Source of the DNA: Phytophthora colocasiae
Taxonomy: Eukaryota > Oomycota > Peronosporomycetes > Peronosporales > Peronosporaceae
Assembly: GCA_018806915.1 (NCBI GenBank)
Contig: JAGKQI010000090.1
Location: 62,001-126,000 of the forward strand
DNA: 64,000 nucleotides
Direction: 5' to 3'
A model generated the notes under the pieces. That model did no database searches, had not been told where the DNA came from, and saw only the letters and a list, made by a program, of their open reading frames with translations. Of this stretch, positions 21,079 through 31,774 are shown in pieces; position 1 is the stretch's first letter; each line of letters starts with the position of its first letter. A program made the translations under genes and the position numbers.

Positions 21079-22344
21079 ATGACCCCACAACTCGCCTTCC
21101 GCCACTCAACGACCGAGAATGACTTGATTCTCTCCAATTTCCTGCACGAATTGGATGAAGTTGACTGTTTTCAAGAATTTTCTCACGAGTTCATCGACTC
21201 CAAGCTTCGACAAGGACTCCTTGTCGCTCCTGAACCAGTGAAAGGCCCAGGAGCACCGAAAAAAAGACGGAGCACGTCATGGCTGCGTCGCAAGCAAGAA
21301 CTTAGCGCTCTACGCAGCGAATCCGAAGCGTTAGAGACACATTTGGCCTTCTTGCGGATGGAGATTGACCGTCGAGCTTCGTTTCCACCAAGTATGCAGA
21401 CAGTCAGTGAGGACTTAGGAATGTGGCAATCGGTGGCGCTTATTGCTCGACAAGAATGCGAAACTTCTCAAAATGAGAACGAGAAGTTAAAAAACAAGGT
21501 ACAAATGTACGCACGCGCAGCGGAGATGATACAAAGACAACTAGCTGTTGCTGAAGCCCGACGCCAACAGTTGCTTAGCAACGAATTGATGATTGAAGGC
21601 CGTTTGGGTGGACTGCGGCCAACAACTTGCGTACTGAATTTCGCCAATGAAGATGTCTTAAACATGTTGGAACAAAGAATTAATGCTCGATTCCACGAAC
21701 TCGCCTGGATCATGCATGAAGCCCAGCGACCGGCACAGGGAGGGGCCTCTGTGCAAATATGTCGAGAAGAAAACCATTCATCTGCTGCAGTGGAGTTCCG
21801 ACACGTTCGCGTGCTGCCATTCGGAGAAGATACTATGGCCACTTCCATTTGGGAGATCATCGGGTTGGGTGGGGTGGTTACCAAAACCAACACTAAGGTT
21901 GTACGGATCACTTCAGATACGGTTACAATGGTATCTCGCCACTCGATGCCGTTTGGTTGCAATGCTAGTGTGGATGTGGATGTACACACTGTGATTAAAC
22001 GCTTTGCGGTCTCCACTGGTATGGTCGCTTTAATTGAAGCGCATTCTGAATGGTCCATCAAATATCCTGGCTCGGAAGTGTTACGGTCCACGACGGAGGA
22101 GGGTGGTTGGGTGGTTGTGCATGAGTACCCACTGAAATCGAGTAACGATGCGAATCAACGAGCGTCCCAACTCAGAACATCAGTGAAACTTCGTCCGAAA
22201 GGACCTCCGGGAGGCAATTCGGCCTCATTGACGAGTACCATAGTTGATGTCGTCGTCCCGTCCTTCCGTGACCTTCTGAGTTCACACCATCAAACCGTCG
22301 AGAACTTTTTGTTAGACTCGAACCACACAATACGCGCTCAGTAA
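21079..22344 (+). CDS. A2: coiled-coil / START-like family protein (group A)
   Basis: Intronless, 421 aa. The open frame begins at 20977 without ATG, so the ATG at 21079 (MTPQLAFRHSTTEND) is the start. N-terminal motif ILSNFLHELDEVD at about residues 17-29; basic/heptad entry STSWLRRKQELSALRSES with W at 68; coiled coil to about residue 175. The globular domain shows VLPFGEDTMATSIWEII, VIKRFAVSTGMVALIEAHSE, EEGGWVVVHEYP and VVVPSFRDLLSSHHQTVENF. Closest to A3 just downstream, with which it also shares upstream sequence, so the pair is a tandem duplication. Confidence 0.88.
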   Translation: MTPQLAFRHSTTENDLILSNFLHELDEVDCFQEFSHEFIDSKLRQGLLVAPEPVKGPGAPKKRRSTSWLRRKQELSALRSESEALETHLAFLRMEIDRRASFPPSMQTVSEDLGMWQSVALIARQECETSQNENEKLKNKVQMYARAAEMIQRQLAVAEARRQQLLSNELMIEGRLGGLRPTTCVLNFANEDVLNMLEQRINARFHELAWIMHEAQRPAQGGASVQICREENHSSAAVEFRHVRVLPFGEDTMATSIWEIIGLGGVVTKTNTKVVRITSDTVTMVSRHSMPFGCNASVDVDVHTVIKRFAVSTGMVALIEAHSEWSIKYPGSEVLRSTTEEGGWVVVHEYPLKSSNDANQRASQLRTSVKLRPKGPPGGNSASLTSTIVDVVVPSFRDLLSSHHQTVENFLLDSNHTIRAQ

Positions 22345-23021
22345 AGTATAAGCAAATGAAGGAATATATAAACGTGAGTTCAATCCAGTTTACGGTGAAT
22401 GCTGGAAACTACTTTTTAAAGTATACAAGCGAAGTGCATAATACTTCCAAAACTGAGGGCGCAAACTTGAACACGATTACGATGATTTCACATTGTTTTG
22501 CTGTTTGAAGCAGTTTGCAGTGTAGAGAATACATGAACAGGCAGGGTTTCATACTTGAGTAGTTAACTAAATGATGTGGGAAATCCACATTGGAGTGTAG
22601 ATCCAGCGGTTCACCACGAAAAATGCCGGCTATTCAGTGTACATGTAGTGCCAAATAGCAGACGCCAAGACTAGTGCTAGCAACAACCAGTATCCAACGA
22701 GTTCCAGTACAGTTCACCTGCATCATCACTGAGAGCAAGCACGAATAGCAACTGCTTCCGATTGGCATCATCCAGCTTTTGCGACTAATATAACGGTAGG
22801 AAATTTGTCGATCTCCATAATATATTATAGTTGGTCAAAGACGTTCGTCAAGTGCTGGATATTGTTCATGCGTCTGTGTATCCATCCTTACGCCACATTC
22901 TTCAGCGATCTAACGTCAATTGCCATAATCAAATTCCTGATGGTGCTGGAATATGGCGAAATGGACGCCACCAACACAGGACAAAGCCTTCCCACGTTAA
23001 TCACTTTCCGACTTGCGGGGC
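22345..23021. other. A2-A3 intergenic region
   Basis: No gene seen. The half nearest A3 resembles the A2 upstream region: a shared ACTTTCCGACTTGCGGG at 23003-23019 and related CTGGATATTG / GTGTATCCA blocks. One TACATGT motif lies near 22640. Confidence 0.5.
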
Positions 23022-24353
23022 ATGGAGAACCATCGAGCACGAGACATGGCGCCTCTCCTTGAGACCAGCATCCCACCACTCTCCATAGACACAATCGACG
23101 GTGACTTTGTCCTATCCGAGTTTCTGCAAGAAATGGATGAACTTGAACGTCTACATGTACACACCCCAAGGCAGAACGGTTCCGAGCCCAAACAGCAACG
23201 AGGACTGGGACTGGAGATTGAACCGGCACTGAAAAAATTAAAAACATCGAAGTGCCAAGAGCAACCTCAAGTCTCAACCAAGCCAAAGCGAAGAAGCACG
23301 TCCTGGCTTCGACGAAAACAAGAGCTACAAGCTCTACGCTGCGAGTCCGAAGCTCTGGAAACTCAAGTTACGTTCCTGCAGCTGCAACGTGAGCACAGAG
23401 CTGCTAAACCGGTCCCAGAAATGCTAACTGAAGGCCAGGAAATGTGGAAATCTGTGGCTGAGATCGCTCGGGAGGAATGTCAGAACTCTCAGAGCGAGAA
23501 CATCCGCTTAAAGACTGAGCTGCAGACATGCGCGTGGGCTCTCGAGAAACTTCATACACAACTGATCCAAGCGAATTCGCAGCACGATAAACAAATTTCC
23601 AGCAGAACTAGTTTCGCCAATGCTATGCGAATTGGAATCATCATGAGTCGTCGGCTACACCCGGGAACTAACGGGATATTTGACAAGCTTGAAGGGAAAT
23701 TAGCAGCCCGATTCTTCGAGCTCGACGCCATTATCCAAGCAGCTTATGAATCTGTACTGGAAGGTGCAACAGAACAGGTTCGAGTCTGCCGAAAAGACGA
23801 GAGAGAAGCTGCTGCGGTGGAGTTCAAACATGCTCGCCTTCTACCGTTTGCTCAAGACACAACAGCAGACACTATTTGGCAGATTATTAGGCTGGGCGGA
23901 GTGAGCAGTGACCAACATGTTCGTGTGAGTCGGCGTTCGAACGATACTGTTGGCATGTCGTCTCGATTTACGACCCCCCTCGATAGGAACACTGTGAATG
24001 TTGTCGTCCATGCAGTCGCAAAACGCTTTGCTACTCCGATTGGTATGGTTGTCTTGGTTGAGTCATGCTCCGAATGGTCAGTGGACTACCCAACCTCGGC
24101 TGCTTGGAAGCAGACAACCGAAGAGGAAGGACATGTTATTGTGAACGAGCAACCGGGTCAGTCGGACGAAGCTACTCCGCATGCGTGCCACCTCCAAACG
24201 AATATAAAACTTCGTCCGAATGGAGGAGTTGGGGGTTGTGGAACGTTTACTGGCAGTTTTGGGGACATTGTGGTTCCTTCATTTCGAGAGATCCTCAGCT
24301 CGCATCATCAATCCGTAGAGAATTTCCTGTTAGACTCGTCTCGTCACAATTAG
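23022..24353 (+). CDS. A3: coiled-coil / START-like family protein (group A)
   Basis: Intronless, 443 aa; ATG at 23022 (the frame upstream starts only with TTG). N-terminal motif FVLSEFLQEMDELE (residues about 29-42), a Lys-rich linker, and STSWLRRKQELQALRCESEAL with W at 95, then a coiled coil. Globular domain markers: LLPFAQDTTADTIWQII, VAKRFATPIGMVVLVESCSE, EEEGHVIVNEQP and VVPSFREILSSHHQSVENF. The last residues (NFLLDSSRHN) match A2. Intact, so probably functional; divergence from A2 suggests an old duplicate rather than a copy error. Confidence 0.88.
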   Translation: MENHRARDMAPLLETSIPPLSIDTIDGDFVLSEFLQEMDELERLHVHTPRQNGSEPKQQRGLGLEIEPALKKLKTSKCQEQPQVSTKPKRRSTSWLRRKQELQALRCESEALETQVTFLQLQREHRAAKPVPEMLTEGQEMWKSVAEIAREECQNSQSENIRLKTELQTCAWALEKLHTQLIQANSQHDKQISSRTSFANAMRIGIIMSRRLHPGTNGIFDKLEGKLAARFFELDAIIQAAYESVLEGATEQVRVCRKDEREAAAVEFKHARLLPFAQDTTADTIWQIIRLGGVSSDQHVRVSRRSNDTVGMSSRFTTPLDRNTVNVVVHAVAKRFATPIGMVVLVESCSEWSVDYPTSAAWKQTTEEEGHVIVNEQPGQSDEATPHACHLQTNIKLRPNGGVGGCGTFTGSFGDIVVPSFREILSSHHQSVENFLLDSSRHN

Positions 24354-25745
24354 AGCTTGAACAAGTCCGAAGTAAATGCTCGTGATTGAGCAACTAATGA
24401 ACGAAATTAACACTTTGAGTTTTTCATTTTCAAGCTTTTACGTTAGATTAAAAGGCAAAGACCACCTCGAGTTGCTAGAAGCTTTATCGAGGGAAAATTA
24501 ACTTTAAATGAACTCCAACAACTACGATCACTCCTAACTGCAGTTGCTTCCGAAGCATTGCTTCGCGCGGAATCTTGCCTTGTTCCCGCAGCATACGGCA
24601 GCGTAGAGATCTGAAAGTAATCGATCAGTTTCTTTTCGTTTACTCCACGGGTAGGTATCTCCCAATCGGGTCTGTTCTCAACCACGAAGTGTTTAACACA
24701 CCCATGCTGAAGCTTCCATCTGCGAAAAGCGACGCCTCCACAGCGCCTTTAGGCTCTGATCACGCCTTAAAACACCATCGGGACGCTGGAGCGACAATCG
24801 GAGCTTAAAGTTTACGATGCTCGATCATTTGGCTCTATTTAACATCATCCGTTGCCTCGTTGTAGGGATCATGTGCGGACCCAGACAGCCGGAGTTTGCC
24901 CCGTGTGTAACCTGAAGTCACTCAGACAGCGACGCGTCACGCGCAGCGCCGCAATCTTTGCCACTCATCCAGCTTTGAATCACCGGCCCGATGATACGTT
25001 CGGTGGGATTCGACGGTCGGTGGTTGAACGCGGCACAGGCACGCATAATGGCCATGATCAGGACCTCTCTGCTTAGATAAGATGGCAGTCTTTGCCATCA
25101 TATCGCTAGGATATCACAAAGCTCTTGTGCTGCATTTATGCTGGATGCTGGCGCAAGGGGATGCAAGTGCACAGCACTCGACTGTCATACGTGTTAGGCT
25201 GGATTTAGAGTTGATAAAATTTGGAAATCTGGTTTGGAGCGTCTAAAAAGCGAGGGCTTCGAGGACGCTTCGTGGCCGTAATCGGGGTGACTTGGCTCCA
25301 CTATGAGTGGGACCACCATCACACTTCCTTTAAATCCGTTTTCATGTGATTGGTTTAAAATGATATCAACCAATCAGTGGAAACCATTATCAGCTACTGA
25401 AATGGATCGATTCATTGAAGAGCCGCGTTTCTACTCCAGTTGATTCGACGTCTTTCAAGCGTAAACGGTTAAAGCCAGGCTCGGCCGCAATCCGATTTCT
25501 TCGTGCAACTTATGCGATTTTCCATTGTACTTGGAGTTTGTAAACCCCCTCGCAAATCACATTTGCTTATGTTGCACTTCTCCAAGTTGCTCAACTTTCT
25601 TTACAACAATTGTCGCCGTTTTTACTGCTTGGAGAATTCACGCAACTTAAGGCTCTCATCAGTGAAACGCTTTCCTCGGAGGAATCCTCCCCCTTTGTCA
25701 AGCCGCTCAGTTCCGGTTTTGCCAGCAACGAGGAGAAACGATCGA
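24354..25745. other. A3-B2 intergenic region with an unidentified relic
   Basis: About 1.4 kb. The minus strand of 24443-25080 reads like decayed coding sequence (RPDWEIPTRGVNEKKLIDYF, LPYAAGTRQDSARSN, and RACAAFNHRPSNPTERII further upstream) broken by stops. I do not recognise it. An initiator-like CACTTCTCCAAGTTGCT lies near 25574-25590, upstream of B2. Confidence 0.4.
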
Positions 25746-26870
25746 ATGCATTGCGCGTCCCGTAATGTCGCCGACACGGCCGTGTTCACGGACATCCCAG
25801 CTTTAAAAGATCAGCGCGACGCCTTCCTCGCGTCGATTCTAGCGCAAAACATGAAGAAATACGCAGCAAACAACAAGAAGCGAGGCTGCCCCTTTGCAAC
25901 CCCCAACCAAACGCAGAGACAGCGATGTCGATCAACGGACGACGATATTAAGACATTGCAACAGGATGTGGAGGACTTGGAGGCTCGACTTGCAGCCGCT
26001 AGGAGGAGGAAGATGCCGCAGACCAAGAAACAAATCGACGCTAACCGTCTGCGGGCTATGCTACAGGCCTGTCGGAAACAGGCACAAAAAGATGCAGAGA
26101 TGCACGCAACCTTCAACCCCTGTATGTATAGCGCTGGACGACTTGAGTACGAGCCTACTGTGGACGCCCCAGTGTTCAGTCAGATGGAGAAGAGCGTTGC
26201 CGACCAGTACGATCAATTGGCTCAGGTTTTTAGAGACGCTGGACTCAACGAGAGCAAGACGGACCTCTTTGACGCACGCGTTGTCACTGGTGATAAACAG
26301 GGGACGTACGTCCGGTTCACAACGGCAAAAGTCGCTCCATTCCCACTGGATGCCATCGGCGGAGCTATGTGGAAGGGAGCTATGAAGAACGCGGCGGTGA
26401 ACGTTGGGAACAACCCTGCTATTGAAGGAGGAGACGGAGACGTCATGTACCTCAAACGGCAGTGCATGCTACAAGATGACACGAACGGCATCCCTGTGCT
26501 CCTTCGTGGTGTTTGCCGTCGATTCGTGGAGCACGACCGTATCGTCTTGGTGTGGGAAGGCACGGGGGACTGGCCCAAGGACTACCTTCGTAACAACCCG
26601 AGCAGCGTCCCGATCCGTGAACGTGGCTATTGTGTGGTGCAGAACTTCCCCAGCAAGAGCGGGCGTGCTGCTCCATTGAGTTTATTCCAGACATGCGTCT
26701 GCATGACGCCTGGTCTGTCGGCAGCGATCGACATGGACCAGCCAGAGTGCCTGCAAATGCTCACCGACGTCGTAATCCCGTCCTACCGTAAGATCCTCGA
26801 CGCACGCGAGCAGATGCTTGAGAACGCCATCCTCGACGAGATGATCCACTCCAAGATGCGAGGGGTATAG
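25746..26870 (+). CDS. B2: coiled-coil / START-like family protein (group B)
   Basis: Intronless, 374 aa from ATG at 25746 (MHCASRNVADTAVF). The frame is open from 25503 with earlier ATGs at 25512 and 25569, but a good initiator-like element sits at about 25574-25590 and the sequence between looks like leader, so the later start is preferred. Basic segment KKYAANNKKRGCPF, then a heptad coil (DDDIKTLQQDVEDLEARLAA). The globular domain has KSVADQYDQLAQVFRDAGL, KVAPFPLDAIGGAMWKG, RRFVEHDRIVLVWEG, ERGYCVVQNFPS and VVIPSYRKILDAREQMLENA. Compact N-terminus compared with B1. Convergent with A4, 113 bp apart. Confidence 0.85.
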   Translation: MHCASRNVADTAVFTDIPALKDQRDAFLASILAQNMKKYAANNKKRGCPFATPNQTQRQRCRSTDDDIKTLQQDVEDLEARLAAARRRKMPQTKKQIDANRLRAMLQACRKQAQKDAEMHATFNPCMYSAGRLEYEPTVDAPVFSQMEKSVADQYDQLAQVFRDAGLNESKTDLFDARVVTGDKQGTYVRFTTAKVAPFPLDAIGGAMWKGAMKNAAVNVGNNPAIEGGDGDVMYLKRQCMLQDDTNGIPVLLRGVCRRFVEHDRIVLVWEGTGDWPKDYLRNNPSSVPIRERGYCVVQNFPSKSGRAAPLSLFQTCVCMTPGLSAAIDMDQPECLQMLTDVVIPSYRKILDAREQMLENAILDEMIHSKMRGV

Positions 26871-26983
26871 TAGCGATCAACCAAGTTTTTAAAGATATTA
26901 AACATGTGCCATATATTTTCTTTTTGAGATACATCAACAAAAAGGTCTTCTTCTTTTCAAAAAGTCAAGGGTATTGACAAGAA

Positions 26984-28423
26984 TTAAATAGCGGATATGG
27001 ACGGACTTGTAAATGCAGTGTCCATGAGGCGGCTGTCCACGCATTGTTGCCGGTTGTGAATGAGTTTGCGGAAGGACGGAACCACGACGTCGCTTACAGC
27101 TGGACTGCCCAGTAATTTCCGGGTGGTGTCCGTGTCAAGTCCTGACGGCTGGCAGCTCATGGACATCACGAACCTTGACACAGACGCAGGTGGCTGTGAT
27201 GATGTGCCTTGTGCAGCCGATCCGTTCCCTTTCGTCAGATATGGATGTACCAGCCCCCATCCGCTTTCCTTCGTCACGCGAGACCAGACACCGGTCGCTG
27301 CTAAGTGAGCAGGCCACTCCGTAGTGGACTCAGCAATGACGACAAAGCCTTCATGTACCTTGAATCGTTTCGCAACGGATCGAACTCGGATCTCCACGTT
27401 CTCACCATTGTCAAGATGAACTGCGAAGCACCAGTCGGACGAGACGACATCGGCTGATCTTCTAACTACTCGAGCTCCTTGTCGTTTCCAACCATGTTCA
27501 GCCACTCGCCAACACACACTGGACACTGTTTCAGCATCATAAGGCATCACACGTGTCGTCTTGAACTGCATCATAGGGTGTGTTTCATCCTTCCTGCAGA
27601 TGCAAACTTGTTCAGTGTTTGCAGTTAGCACCGGTTGTGATGCTTCTTTGGTGATGTTCTGTATCTCGTGGACACGGGCGTTTACGTTTGCCTCCAGCAT
27701 GTCGAAGATCATTGCGTTATCCCCAGCCTGGAACCGCTCGTTCATCATCATATCCACTCGCAACGCTCTCACAGCAAGAGAGCTCCTACTCAGTTGCTCT
27801 CTTTTCATCGATTCTGCTGCCTTAAGTGCTGTTTGCACTCTCCCTGAGACCTGTACACAGGCTTGAAGTCGGTCTTTTAGCTCCTGGTTCTCCCGTATCG
27901 AAGCTTGACAACGTCGCATCTCATGAATCGCAGCGACCTGCCAGCCCCCAGCCTGCATCTGGACGAGCTGTTCTAGTTCAGGAGGGAAGTTCATAGGATC
28001 TTGCAGCATAAGTCCCGGTGTCCTACGGGACTGCAGAAACGCTACATACTTGCTGAGCGTCTCCGCCTGCTCTCGGAGCGTCTCGAACTCCTGTTTGCGT
28101 CGCTTCCACCTCGTGATCGGCTCTTTCGCCTTAGGGACCTTAATTTTTGTAATTAGAGGCTGAAACTTTACAGACGTTTGTGTCGTTGTCTGTTTCACCT
28201 TCTTGGCCGGTCGTGGCGTGGAAATTCCTTTGCGTTTGAGAGTTTTCGGCTCAGGAGTCGATGGCGTCTCCTGACGGTCAAGCTCTGCCATTTCTTCAAG
28301 GAAGTGGCACAGCACTTCGTCGCTGTCTGGTGGTGATGGCTGAGACAGGGGCAGCGGCTGCGGCAATTGGATCCCCATTAGATCAGGCTCCAGCCACGGC
28401 GAAGTATCCAGCGCAGAGCTCAT
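26984..28423 (-). CDS. A4: coiled-coil / START-like family protein (group A)
   Basis: Intronless, 479 aa, ATG at 28423. Pro-rich start, N-terminal motif EVLCHFLEEMAELD (about residues 36-49), a Lys/Arg linker, then RWKRRKQEFETLREQAETL with W at 106 and a long coil to about residue 215. Globular markers: RVMPYDAETVSSVCWRVAEH, VAKRFKVHEGFVVIAESTTE, KESGWGLVHPYL and VVVPSFRKLIHNRQQCVDSR. Longest intact group A member here. The hAT element begins 81 bp upstream of its ATG, so its native promoter has been displaced or replaced. Confidence 0.88.
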   Translation of the reverse strand: MSSALDTSPWLEPDLMGIQLPQPLPLSQPSPPDSDEVLCHFLEEMAELDRQETPSTPEPKTLKRKGISTPRPAKKVKQTTTQTSVKFQPLITKIKVPKAKEPITRWKRRKQEFETLREQAETLSKYVAFLQSRRTPGLMLQDPMNFPPELEQLVQMQAGGWQVAAIHEMRRCQASIRENQELKDRLQACVQVSGRVQTALKAAESMKREQLSRSSLAVRALRVDMMMNERFQAGDNAMIFDMLEANVNARVHEIQNITKEASQPVLTANTEQVCICRKDETHPMMQFKTTRVMPYDAETVSSVCWRVAEHGWKRQGARVVRRSADVVSSDWCFAVHLDNGENVEIRVRSVAKRFKVHEGFVVIAESTTEWPAHLAATGVWSRVTKESGWGLVHPYLTKGNGSAAQGTSSQPPASVSRFVMSMSCQPSGLDTDTTRKLLGSPAVSDVVVPSFRKLIHNRQQCVDSRLMDTAFTSPSISAI

Positions 28424-30784
28424 TTACTGCGGTCACTAGGAAGCAGGAACGCAAATGCACACGACTGGCCAAAAAGCACATTGTGTGGACGTAAAATAGC
28501 GCCCATGGGCAGGACGAACCGAGTCAATAATACCAAATTTTACCGGCTCTAACTTTCTGATGAGCCCGGTATTTGCAAATCTGGGCTCCTCAGATTTAAG
28601 TAGCTCTAATTTTGGGCTCTATCAAAACCTCGGGAACCATAAACAAAAAGGAGCCCGGTCAGGATCTTCGAACCACTTCGAGCCGGTCAAGATGAACCCG
28701 GTTCCTGCTGCGGTGACAGCAGCGATAGAGAACTTTAATCCAGCAAACGGCACTGTGCTACAACCACCGACAAGAAAGGAACGCTCATTTATATTCGAAT
28801 GGGGGGTGCGGGTTAGCAGCGAGGGTGGTCAAGACCACGCATTGAAATGGATTTGCCTAGCGACGCAAGCATGTCGAGATCAAAACAAGCACATCACTCT
28901 ATCCGGGGGAAAGACATCCAAGGCTGCAAAGCACCTGCGAGAAGCTCATGGTATCGAGTCAGGGAAAACGCTCGCACAAGAGCGGCGCAAGCGCTCACAT
29001 GACGAGGAGATGGCAATCGTTCGACGCAGCCCACTATTCCGCGGTGATCCAGGTCGCGCGTACTTACTACTGGAGACACGCCGAATCGTTAATAACAACT
29101 TACCTTTTTGCTTAGGTGAGTACGAAGAATCTCTCGCAATCCGTGATCTTGTTTATAAAGATGCTATGCGAGTTACCGTTGATGCCAAAGCTGTTCGTCA
29201 TGCCATAATCGAGCTGTACACGTCGACTAAATCGGAGATTACCGCAATGATTGCTGGGAACTATATTGGATCAGCTAAAACGTTCACTATAGTGGCAGAT
29301 TTTTGGACTTCAAAGCCGAAATCTACAAAGTTTTTAGGTCTGAGGCTTTATCTCGTGGATGCCCAATTTCGCTTCAAGTCCGTTTTACTCGGGATCCGCC
29401 ACTTCAAGCCAATGTACGGGGATCGGGAGGGAGGAATACGTGAGCCTTTTCGTCGATGGATAGTTGAAACTCTTCGTGAATTCGGGTTAACTGCGCACGA
29501 CCTCCATGGATCCACTACAGACGGTGGACCCGATGTTAAGTGGATGATGCGGACGGGTTTAAACCTGTCATGGGAATGGTGTCTCCCTCATCTAACCCAT
29601 GCTGCTACTAAATGGGCATGCGGTATGGTTAACACGGTGAGTTCTTCTAAGAATCCTCGCATGACAGCGTTGATTTCTCGCGTGGTGACCTGTGTTACTC
29701 ATACAGAAACAAGTGGAAGTTATGGGTACACTTTTCCAAGAAGCTATCAGAATGCCTTGAAGGCTCACAGACTCCGAAACAGCTTCTTGATTATAAGGCG
29801 CATCGGTTTCTTGGATTAACTCGTGTAATTCGGCGCGTTTTGGTGCTATGGGATCCGCTGGAGTTGTGGTACGAAGAGCGTGCCAGTAGGGCCAGGCGCC
29901 AAAACTTGTGCCCTACCGCCCCGTTTCCTCTCGTCAACGACAAATTGGATCTAATTCAGATATTATCTCTACTGGAGCCGATCACAAGCGTGGCTAAACT
30001 TGGTCAAAATGAAAAGTCAAACCAAGCAGATGTGTTGATGGCTTTGTACGGTCTTCTGGTTTCTGCTCTTGACTGCTCTGCACCCCTTAAAGATTGCCGT
30101 TCAACATCAACAAATAGACGCTCCTTCCAACCGAATGAGCTGTCTGAGATGGTCTCGCACACACGCGATCTGCTTCACACAGCCTTTCACAAGCGCTTCT
30201 TTAAACGCTATACAGATCAAGACATCATGGACGGGTGCTCATACGCGTTTGAAATGCAGCTTTTACTGCATCCGCACTACAAGAAAGCTGAAGGAGCGCT
30301 CAAAAAGATTGTCGTGAAATGTTCTCTTCAAAATGGATCCACAGCACAACGTGCGGGGCAAAACTTCACCACCGTTCGTAAAATGATTTACGATAAGATG
30401 CGAAAGGTTATGGCCGCTGTTGACACACAACCTTCCGATCCACCTACTGCAACTGCGGCACCTGTTCCACCTCCGGCCGCCTTGTTTTCGGAGGAAATCG
30501 CTGAACTTTTGGACGAGACTATTGAGGGCCGGCATGATGATGCTCTTCCCATGTCATCCGAGACTTCTATTAACCGTATCGAAGAAGAGCTCGATCGGTG
30601 GAGAAACACCAATTCTCAGCTACAAACCCTGGACAATGGCACACCCGAAGATGTCTTACAATTTTGGAGTCGCCAGTCGGAGGAACGCAGCTACCGAATT
30701 TTGCCACTTGCTGTGCGCGTAATTTACTCAGTGCCGTCTTCCTCAGCACAACTCGAAAGGGATTTCGGTGAAGCAGGGCAGATG

Positions 30785-31774
30785 CAGGGGTCTGAATAAA
30801 AAATTTCAGTATCGATAAAATCAGTTTCTAAAAATAAAAAACGGATTACTGGGATATTCACAAAAAATAAAATATGATATTTCTCGAAAATTGCAATACA
30901 ATATAACATAAGTGCTTGCATAGCAATGGCAAGACACAATTGAACTGATGGACGTCCTAACCCGAGAAGCCAGCTCTTTTGCGTTCATTATACTCCATAC
31001 TGACCACCTAACTACCTTAAATCACTGGACACGTACGAATCCTTTTGCATGGTGACCTTTTCATTCTCAAAAACTCCCGCTCAGTCTAAACAATGACGAA
31101 GGAGCAGCACATCGCAAGCTCCTCGAGCTGCTGGAGCACATGAAGAAGTTCCAGAGCATCACTAAGAAGCTGCAGTGCGACGATATCGATTTGGCGGATG
31201 TCCGCCTGCTTTTGACTCGGTTATTAGCGAGTACCCCACGATGCGTGCCCAGCTTAACGCGAACGCTAGTATAGTCCACTCTCCTATATTTGAAGCGGCA
31301 GCCGTCAAAGTGATCAACGGTGGCACGCTTTCAAAGGCTGAGGCAGATGCGGTGAAGGCATTCGAGGTGGCGAAGTGTGAAGACAAGCGCAAGAAACGCC
31401 AAGATGACTACGCGACGCGGATTCTTCTTGCTGGGCCAAACAAGCGTCCCAGTCGTGCCAACTACAGTCTGCTGTTGAAGGAACTGCCGCCGACTTCGAA
31501 TGCATGTGAGCGTTTTTTTTTCACAGTGCAAGCTTGTGCTCACCCCCCAACGCACTTGTATGCTCCCAGCGAATTTTGAACTCGTCATGTTTCTTCGTGC
31601 GAACAGGAATATGTGGGATGTAACGACATTGGCATCAGTTGGTAGCGAGCAGGAGCATTAATTCATATTGCAGTTATTGCGGCCGCTTTTATTATTGCAG
31701 CGTGTTGTATTGAGATTATTACTACTGCAGCAACTACAGCCAATTCCGTGTAATACTGAATTGGACAAGGCCTG
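30785..31774 (+). mobile_element. Small hAT-type element nested in the hAT transposase
   Basis: Flanked by the 8-bp duplication GGCAGATG at 30777-30784 and 31775-31782. Ends read CAGGGGTCTG and, reversed, CAGGCCTTGT, typical hAT termini. 990 bp long. Deleting it with one duplication restores the reading frame of the host transposase, which proves that it inserted after that gene was coding. Confidence 0.9.
31075..31665 (+). pseudogene. C-terminal relic of a second hAT transposase
   Basis: Inside the nested element. Shows RKLLELLEHMKKFQSITKKL, FDSVISEYPTMRAQLNANAS and the dimerisation segment LLLKELPPTSNACERFFF, which is a different hAT lineage from the host element. Frame breaks occur near 31200 and in a T10 run at about 31513-31522. 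The catalytic half is missing. Confidence 0.75.

Noticed and set aside
25512..25745. N-terminal extension of B2 from upstream in-frame ATGs
   Set aside because: An initiator-like element lies inside it and the sequence lacks family similarity; the later ATG was preferred.
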